From CAYQJL01 sp964573295 (GTDB lineage: Bacteria; Eisenbacteria; RBG-16-71-46; CAIMUX01; WJJG01), in contig CAZNJE010000018.1 in the NCBI GenBank assembly GCA_964573295.1, forward strand, positions 10,959 to 74,958: a stretch of DNA of 64,000 bases, given 5' to 3'. Positions 59,502 to 64,000 of this stretch are shown piece after piece; the first letter of the stretch is position 1; every line of letters starts with the position of its first letter. Under the pieces are notes generated by a model, which was not told where the DNA came from, made no database searches, and worked only from the letters and a program-made list of their open reading frames with translations. Both the position numbers and the translations under genes were made by a program.

Positions 59502-61460
59502 CTACCTCTCGTCCCCAAGACTCATGAGAAAATCGCTTAGCGCCGCGTCCCTGGGATTCCACTTGAGGCCAAGCTCTAACACTTCCTGGGCTTCGGCGAT
59601 CCGGCCCAACTCCAGGATGACCTGCGCCAAATGGCGATAGATTTCCGGATGCCGCCCGCCGGAGGCAATGGCGCGATTCAACCATTTCTCGGCGCGGTCC
59701 AAATCGCCCCTTTTGTACCAGAGCCAGCCCATGCTGTCGAGGAATGCCGGGTTCTCGGGTTGGGATTTCAGGGCCTGCCCGATCAGTTTCTCGGCTTCAT
59801 CGAGCCGGGTGCCCTGCTCCACCCAGAGGTAGCCGAGGAAGTTGAGCGCCTCGGGATGCTGGGAATCTCGATCGAGGATCTCCCGGGCCATCCCAGCCGC
59901 CTTCTCCAGCTCACCGGCCGCTTCCAGAAAACCGGCGTACTCGAGCTTGATGAGGTCATTCTCGGGATCCTGCTCGAGCGCCGTCCGAGCGAAGGCAAGC
60001 CCACGATCCCAAGCTTGGAGCTGTCGGCACAGCGCGGCCGCCAGCAGGGCCGGCTCCGGATCGCTCTCGTCAAGTGCAAGCCAACGTTCCACATAGGTCA
60101 GAGCATCCGCCGACGCGCCCTGCTCGGCCAACACGTATCCAGCCACCCTCCAGCCCTCGATGGCTTGCGGCTCGATGTCGGTGAGCTGGCGGGCGGCCGT
60201 GAGCGCCGAGTCAGCATGGTCCTGCGCATAGTGGATGCGCATGCGCCAGAGCGTGGTAATCGCCGGCGCGATGCCAAGCTGGTCGGCCTCGTAGATCAGG
60301 TCGAGCGCCTCGTGGATCTGCCCCTGCCGATAGGCCACGAGGCCCAGCTGCAGCACCGGCAGCGGGTCGTCGGGGTGGCTCCCCCGCAAGGTCGCCAGCT
60401 CAGCGGCGGCAGCATCCCACTGCTCGGCCTCCATGAGCAGCTCGATCAGGCGCCAGTGGTTGTGCTTCTCATCCGGCAGCTTCCGCGTGAGCGCCTGGTA
60501 GAAGCGGATGAGCTCACCGTGTCGGCCGACCTGCTTGAGCAGGGTGGTCATCTGCTCGCGCAGCTTCGGGTACTCGGGTGAGATCTCTAAGATCGCCCAG
60601 TAGTCGGCGATCGCCTCATCGTAGCGGCCCAGCCGAGTGTAGAAGCTGGCGCGCCGCTCGAGCAGCTGCGGAGACGAAGGGCTCTTCGCCACCAACAGGT
60701 TGATCGTCTCGAGCGCCTCTTCGTAGCGGCGCAACCGTTCGAGCAGGTTGGTGAGGATCGACAGATTCCGATAGCTGGAATCGAGATCACCGAGCCGGCT
60801 GAGATAGGGCACGGCGTCGGGGAGCTTGCCGGTAGCGAGCAGACCGGCCCCGGCGGCCCAGAGCGCATCGGTGTTGAGGGTATCGAGCTCGGCCGCACGA
60901 CGGGCCAGCTGCGCGGCTCGCTCGGGTTGGCGCATTTCGAGGTAACAGGTCGCCTGGCGGGCCAGGAGCTCGGCATTCTCGCCAGCGATCAGCTCCACCG
61001 ACTGGTAGGCCCGCAACGCCTTCTCCAGATCACCGGCTTCCTCGGCCTGCAGGCCCATGCAAAATTCGGTCCACAGCTCCGTGCGGGCAACCACCGAGTC
61101 GGGAACCTCTTGCGGCGAGCCCGCGCGATCCAGCAGGTCGGGGTAGAAGGACGTGGAGGCGTCCGCCGTTCCCATCAGCGCCGGCCACATCAGGGCCGCC
61201 ATGATCGCGATCGACAGAGCTACGATGGTGGGCGCGGCGGCCGTCACGGCCGAGGCCGCGGCAGCCCGAGCCGCAGCCCGAGCCACAGCCGCAGCCACAG
61301 CGCTTTGGGCTCCTGGGCTCCCGCGCGAGCCGGTTGTGCAGCCCGGCGCCGGCAGGCAGCCCGAGGTCGGCGTGCGGCCCGGCGCCGGCCCGATGTTCCA
61401 ACCTAGCCGGCAGTCCCACACCGGCTCGCGGCGGGGTGCCCGCTGGCCGATCCCGCCCAT
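59502..61460 (-). CDS. TPR-repeat protein with an N-terminal membrane anchor
   Basis: The 652-residue protein has one membrane segment (IVALSIAIMAALMWPALMGTADA) after an Ala/Arg-rich stretch coded by short repeats at about 61240-61310. About a dozen tetratricopeptide repeats run to the end (for example AEKLIGQALKSQPENPAFLDSMGWLWYKRGDLDRAEKWLNRAI). It should be a periplasmic or membrane-tethered scaffold. It is the first gene of the sigma/anti-sigma operon, two bases before the sigma gene. ATG 61460 is a guess: AGGA is 11 bases upstream and the frame is open to 61724. Confidence 0.82.
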   Translation of the reverse strand: MGGIGQRAPRREPVWDCRLGWNIGPAPGRTPTSGCLPAPGCTTGSRGSPGAQSAVAAAVARAAARAAAASAVTAAAPTIVALSIAIMAALMWPALMGTADASTSFYPDLLDRAGSPQEVPDSVVARTELWTEFCMGLQAEEAGDLEKALRAYQSVELIAGENAELLARQATCYLEMRQPERAAQLARRAAELDTLNTDALWAAGAGLLATGKLPDAVPYLSRLGDLDSSYRNLSILTNLLERLRRYEEALETINLLVAKSPSSPQLLERRASFYTRLGRYDEAIADYWAILEISPEYPKLREQMTTLLKQVGRHGELIRFYQALTRKLPDEKHNHWRLIELLMEAEQWDAAAAELATLRGSHPDDPLPVLQLGLVAYRQGQIHEALDLIYEADQLGIAPAITTLWRMRIHYAQDHADSALTAARQLTDIEPQAIEGWRVAGYVLAEQGASADALTYVERWLALDESDPEPALLAAALCRQLQAWDRGLAFARTALEQDPENDLIKLEYAGFLEAAGELEKAAGMAREILDRDSQHPEALNFLGYLWVEQGTRLDEAEKLIGQALKSQPENPAFLDSMGWLWYKRGDLDRAEKWLNRAIASGGRHPEIYRHLAQVILELGRIAEAQEVLELGLKWNPRDAALSDFLMSLGDER

Positions 61461-61717
61461 TGTGCCGTAGTTCCTATCCACGCTTATCTGTATGCGCCCG
61501 ATCGGCATCGCCATCCATCCTATCTCCCGGGCTTCCCGGCACCCCAGAATGGGGCGCGGCGCGGGAACCAGCGTTCTCGGCATCCGTACTAAGGAGATGC
61601 ATGCTAACAAACATAGCGTACCTAAGGCATACCTTCTCGCCCCAATCTCGGGTCCCGATCCTAAATCGAACGTGCCCGCACCCGTCGCCGTGCCTGGCAA
61701 GACGACCAGAGCCTGTT

Positions 61718-61747
61718 TTGACACGGACTGCGGTCGATACGTATACT
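61718..61747 (+). promoter_or_regulatory. Sigma-70-type promoter of the CXXCH lipoprotein gene
   Basis: TTGACA (61718-61723), 18-base spacer, TATACT (61742-61747). The -35 extends to TTGACACGG. The start point would fall 15-20 bases before AGGAGG. Confidence 0.75.
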
Positions 61748-61775
61748 AGCGGTGGACCGAAGGGAGGAGGCACGC

Positions 61776-62396
61776 ATGGATCACACGGTTCGAAAACAAC
61801 CGGGTTGGGCGCTAGCGGCCGCGATCGGCTTGGCCGTCTTGCTGGGAAGCGCTAGCGGCTGCTATACGATGCTGCGTCATCCCAGTCCAGACGAGGGCTT
61901 CGCGGCCGTGGAGGACGCGCGGTGCCAACGCTGCCACGACGACGGACAGGGTGAGGGCGGTGACGTCAACTCATGGATCGACTACTACGCCTACTCCAAC
62001 TCGCCCTGGCTCAATTACTATGCCTCGCCATGGTGGCACGACACCGAGTGGGTTCTCCACCCCATCCCTGCTCCGGCGCACACGTACGATTCGGCAACTG
62101 GAGACGCCGCCAGCGCATCGCGCTCGAGTGACACCGGCGACGGGGAGGCTGCCGCTGACGGAGGCCGGTTGACCTGGAGCCGGCGGATCATGGCCGATGA
62201 GCCCTCGCCCCACGATCGCATGGATCGCTCAACGAGTTCTTCGGCTCCGATCATCTCAGCTCCGAACCCGGCCCGAGGTGCCGGCGCGGGCGGGCCGCCG
62301 GTGACGGTGACCCGCGACACGGACTCCGAGGACCAGTCGCCCGGCGAGGAGAAAAAACTGGATCGGAGCAAGAAGGGACGGGCGATTCGCCGTTAG
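61776..62396 (+). CDS. Lipoprotein with a single CXXCH haem-binding motif
   Basis: The 206-residue protein has a signal sequence and lipobox (VLLGSASGCYTM, Cys near residue 29). About 25 residues on is RCQRCHDD, a CXXCH c-type haem motif, then an aromatic stretch (WIDYYAYSNSPWLNYYASPWWHD). The remainder is charged, low complexity and ends KKGRAIRR. No distal Met ligand is obvious and the cytochrome fold is too short to be classic. It may be a haem lipoprotein or use the Cys pair to bind another metal. ATG 61776 has AGGAGG six bases upstream and a strong promoter. Confidence 0.78.
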   Translation: MDHTVRKQPGWALAAAIGLAVLLGSASGCYTMLRHPSPDEGFAAVEDARCQRCHDDGQGEGGDVNSWIDYYAYSNSPWLNYYASPWWHDTEWVLHPIPAPAHTYDSATGDAASASRSSDTGDGEAAADGGRLTWSRRIMADEPSPHDRMDRSTSSSAPIISAPNPARGAGAGGPPVTVTRDTDSEDQSPGEEKKLDRSKKGRAIRR

Positions 62397-62413
62397 GCGC
62401 GGACGCCCCGGTA

Positions 62414-62545
62414 TTGGATCCCGCCGGTCACCGGTTCAGATCGCTGGAAGCGATCACTGGTTCCGGCCACCTGTTCCGGTCACCGCTTCCGGTCACCGGC
62501 TCCAGTCACCGGCTCCAGTCGCCGGTCCCAGTCCCCGGGTGCCGG
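62414..62545. repeat. Imperfect 12-18-bp array upstream of the PorV-like gene
   Basis: CCGGTCACCGG(T/C)TCCAGT and TTCCGGTCACCG variants, roughly eight degenerate copies. Non-coding spacer between the CXXCH lipoprotein and the barrel gene. Confidence 0.85.
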
Positions 62546-62597
62546 CCAGGCCCCGTGGGGACCTCACCCCATCATCCCAGGAAGGGTAAGGAACAGG

Positions 62598-63872
62598 ATG
62601 AGATCGTTCTTCGCTGTGTGGGCTGTCATCGTCTCGGCCAGTTTCATCGGAATCGGCAGACCCCAAGCCCAGGAAGACCTGTGGGTCCCCGATCTACCGC
62701 TCACCCGCAACACGGGCATTTCCGCCCGCGCTCTCGGCATGGGGGGAGCCTATCTGGCCGTTTCCGATGACGGCGCCGCCCTGCGACACAATCCGGCAGG
62801 TCTGGCCCGCATCGGACGGATCGAGTTTGCCGCGTCGTTCATCGACCGGGCCATCGACATGAAGACCACCGATCATGGCTCCCAGGCCATCACCGACATG
62901 ACCAAGATGCGCATCGCGGGCCTCTCGTTCGTCTACCCGTTTCCGACCTATCGGGGCAGCATGGTGATGGGTCTTGGTTACCATGTACCCCACATCTTGG
63001 ACCGCAACTACATCCGGGCCGGGGAGGCGCCCGAAGGTTGGCGCGAAGAGGAACTTTTCGACGAGGGCACCGTCGGCGAATGGAGTTTTGGCCTGGCGAT
63101 CGATGTGGCGCCGAAGGTATCGATGGGATTCCGCCTCACCCGCATCTACGGGAGTCGCTTCCGCGACTGGAGATTCGAGAACGCCGAAGTGACCCCAGCC
63201 TGGCACGAGACCAGTGATCTCACCGTTTCGGGTTACACCGCGAGTGGGGGGGCTCTGATACAGATCCTTCCAACCACCCAGTTGGGACTCGTCCTGGACC
63301 TGCCCCGATGGCTGCACAACGAAGTCGAAACGACGTATGAAGACGGCTCGATCGGCGTGGCCGAGGACGACATGACCTTGCCCTTCAGTCTAGGGGCTGG
63401 AGTGGCGAGCCATTTGAAGAATCTTCTGCTCACTGCGGACGCCCGCATGACCGACTGGACCCAGATCGACTACGAGGGTCCGATGCGCTACGCCGACGAG
63501 AGCGGCCAACGTCAGCAGGCCTACCGACGCACCTGGGACATCCATGTGGGAGCTGAATACCTGTTGGATCTGAGCGCCGATCTACCGTTGCGGCTGCGAG
63601 CCGGATTCGCCATGGAACCGGTTCCCTACGAGGCCGTCTTCGAGGACATCGATTTCCCATCACCGCAGGGCGAAGGCGTACCCGTCTACAGCGAAGGCAC
63701 CTTCGATCCGGACCGGCGCTACTTCACCTTCGGTGCGGGGACGTTGCTCGCCCAGTCGATGACGATCGATATCGCCTACGCGACCGGCACGTTCACGCGC
63801 GAAGGCGACACGCTGGTGGAGAAGGAAGAGGAACGGCGGGTCATGGTAACGGCCGGATTCCGGTTGCAGTAG
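62598..63872 (+). CDS. Outer-membrane barrel of the PorV/FadL type
   Basis: The 424-residue protein has a signal peptide (FFAVWAVIVSASFIGIG) and then the diagnostic N-terminal block RNTGISARALGMGGAYLAVSDDGAALRHNPAGLARI. That block is shared by PorV/PorQ/UPF0164 proteins and the FadL hatch. Alternating beta-strands follow and it ends EERRVMVTAGFRLQ. PorV is the plug and shuttle protein of T9SS and binds SprA, so a link with the SprA-like gene is plausible. A FadL-type hydrophobic channel is the alternative. ATG 62598 follows AAGGAACAGG. Confidence 0.8.
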   Translation: MRSFFAVWAVIVSASFIGIGRPQAQEDLWVPDLPLTRNTGISARALGMGGAYLAVSDDGAALRHNPAGLARIGRIEFAASFIDRAIDMKTTDHGSQAITDMTKMRIAGLSFVYPFPTYRGSMVMGLGYHVPHILDRNYIRAGEAPEGWREEELFDEGTVGEWSFGLAIDVAPKVSMGFRLTRIYGSRFRDWRFENAEVTPAWHETSDLTVSGYTASGGALIQILPTTQLGLVLDLPRWLHNEVETTYEDGSIGVAEDDMTLPFSLGAGVASHLKNLLLTADARMTDWTQIDYEGPMRYADESGQRQQAYRRTWDIHVGAEYLLDLSADLPLRLRAGFAMEPVPYEAVFEDIDFPSPQGEGVPVYSEGTFDPDRRYFTFGAGTLLAQSMTIDIAYATGTFTREGDTLVEKEEERRVMVTAGFRLQ

Positions 63873-63881
63873 CCGCGAGGG

Positions 63882-64000
63882 CTAAGTCAGCTTCCCCAAC
63901 CGCGCCAGCACCGGCAAGAAGGTAACGTGGGCGCCGGGATGAGTTGCCGGAGTGGGACGCCGGAGTGGGACGCCGGAGTGGGACGCCGGAGTGGGACGCC
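63882..64000 (-). CDS. Possible C-terminal end of a leftward gene cut by the window
   Basis: Reading the minus strand, a frame open to the window edge ends in HVTFLPVLARLGKLT and a TAG at 63882-63884. It looks like a protein C-terminus but I do not recognise it. A 13-bp array just upstream in reading direction would shift frame, so the extent is uncertain. Confidence 0.3.
   Translation of the reverse strand, partial: RPTPASHSGVPLRRPTPATHPGAHVTFLPVLARLGKLT
63951..64000. repeat. 13-bp array at the right window edge
   Basis: GCCGGAGTGGGAC repeated at least four times and running off the window. A period of 13 suggests it is not translated. Confidence 0.93.

Overview
The window is a high-GC bacterial scaffold with four 100-N gaps (6306-6405, 12585-12684, 26658-26757, 48076-48175). 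All four gaps fall inside tandem-repeat arrays, so they look like unresolved repeats and not missing gene blocks. The gene set is diderm: lptF/lptG, outer-membrane lipoproteins, a polysaccharide export protein, a FadL/PorV-type barrel and a giant SprA-like type IX translocon. SprA, glutamine synthetase III and a DUF4837-like lipoprotein together suggest an FCB-superphylum lineage or a neighbouring candidate phylum (Krumholzibacteria/Eisenbacteria-like). That placement is inference, since no rRNA gene is present.

Layout. 1-7.3 kb: the start of a leftward Xaa-Pro aminopeptidase, an NtrC-type sigma-54 activator, a small SpoIIAA-like protein, glnN, then repeat-rich non-coding DNA and tRNA-Gly(GCC) and tRNA-Cys(GCA). 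7.5-26.2 kb: a long leftward series for glycan and exopolysaccharide work. From its 5' end it holds a Wza-type export protein, a Wzz-type chain-length protein, a GspA/ExeA-like ATPase, a BY-kinase-like protein with an altered P-loop, a nucleotidyltransferase-fold protein, an alkaline-phosphatase-fold enzyme, an LPG_synthase_TM membrane protein, an initiating sugar transferase, two GT4 glycosyltransferases, mannose-1-phosphate guanylyltransferase, a SPOR lipoprotein, a GlmU-like protein, galT and glgA. 26.8-39.7 kb: a leftward translation and RNA cluster, rimP-nusA-infB-DUF503-rbfA-truB-ribF-rpsO-pnp, followed by a DUF3108 protein and an unrecognised conserved protein. 40.1-48.5 kb: an M28 peptidase and the SprA-like gene. 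48.7-51.2 kb: rightward lptF-lptG. 51.3-55.2 kb: leftward efp-accB-pilT-accC. 55.4-61.5 kb: leftward TPR protein, ECF-type sigma factor, zinc-finger anti-sigma factor, an HtrA-PDZ protein that has lost its catalytic triad, and a DUF4837-like lipoprotein. 61.8-63.9 kb: a rightward CXXCH lipoprotein and a PorV/FadL-like barrel.

The most unusual property is the density of short, locus-specific tandem arrays: more than 35 in 64 kb, with periods of 9-46 bp and units that differ at every locus. Arrays inside genes have periods divisible by three and make low-complexity tails, linkers and leader extensions, including a collagen-like Gly-Pro-X insert in the GlmU-like protein. Intergenic arrays use any period (10, 11, 13, 14, 16, 20, 46 and others). 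Several start exactly at a stop codon and repeat it. Others repeat a Shine-Dalgarno-like core just upstream of a start codon.

Likely -35 boxes begin TTGACA or TTGACC before the tRNAs, the EPS operon, the efp operon, sprA and the CXXCH lipoprotein gene. Start codons were chosen by Shine-Dalgarno spacing and family length. GTG or TTG starts are proposed for glnN, infB, truB, the chain-length gene, one glycosyltransferase and the HtrA-like gene.
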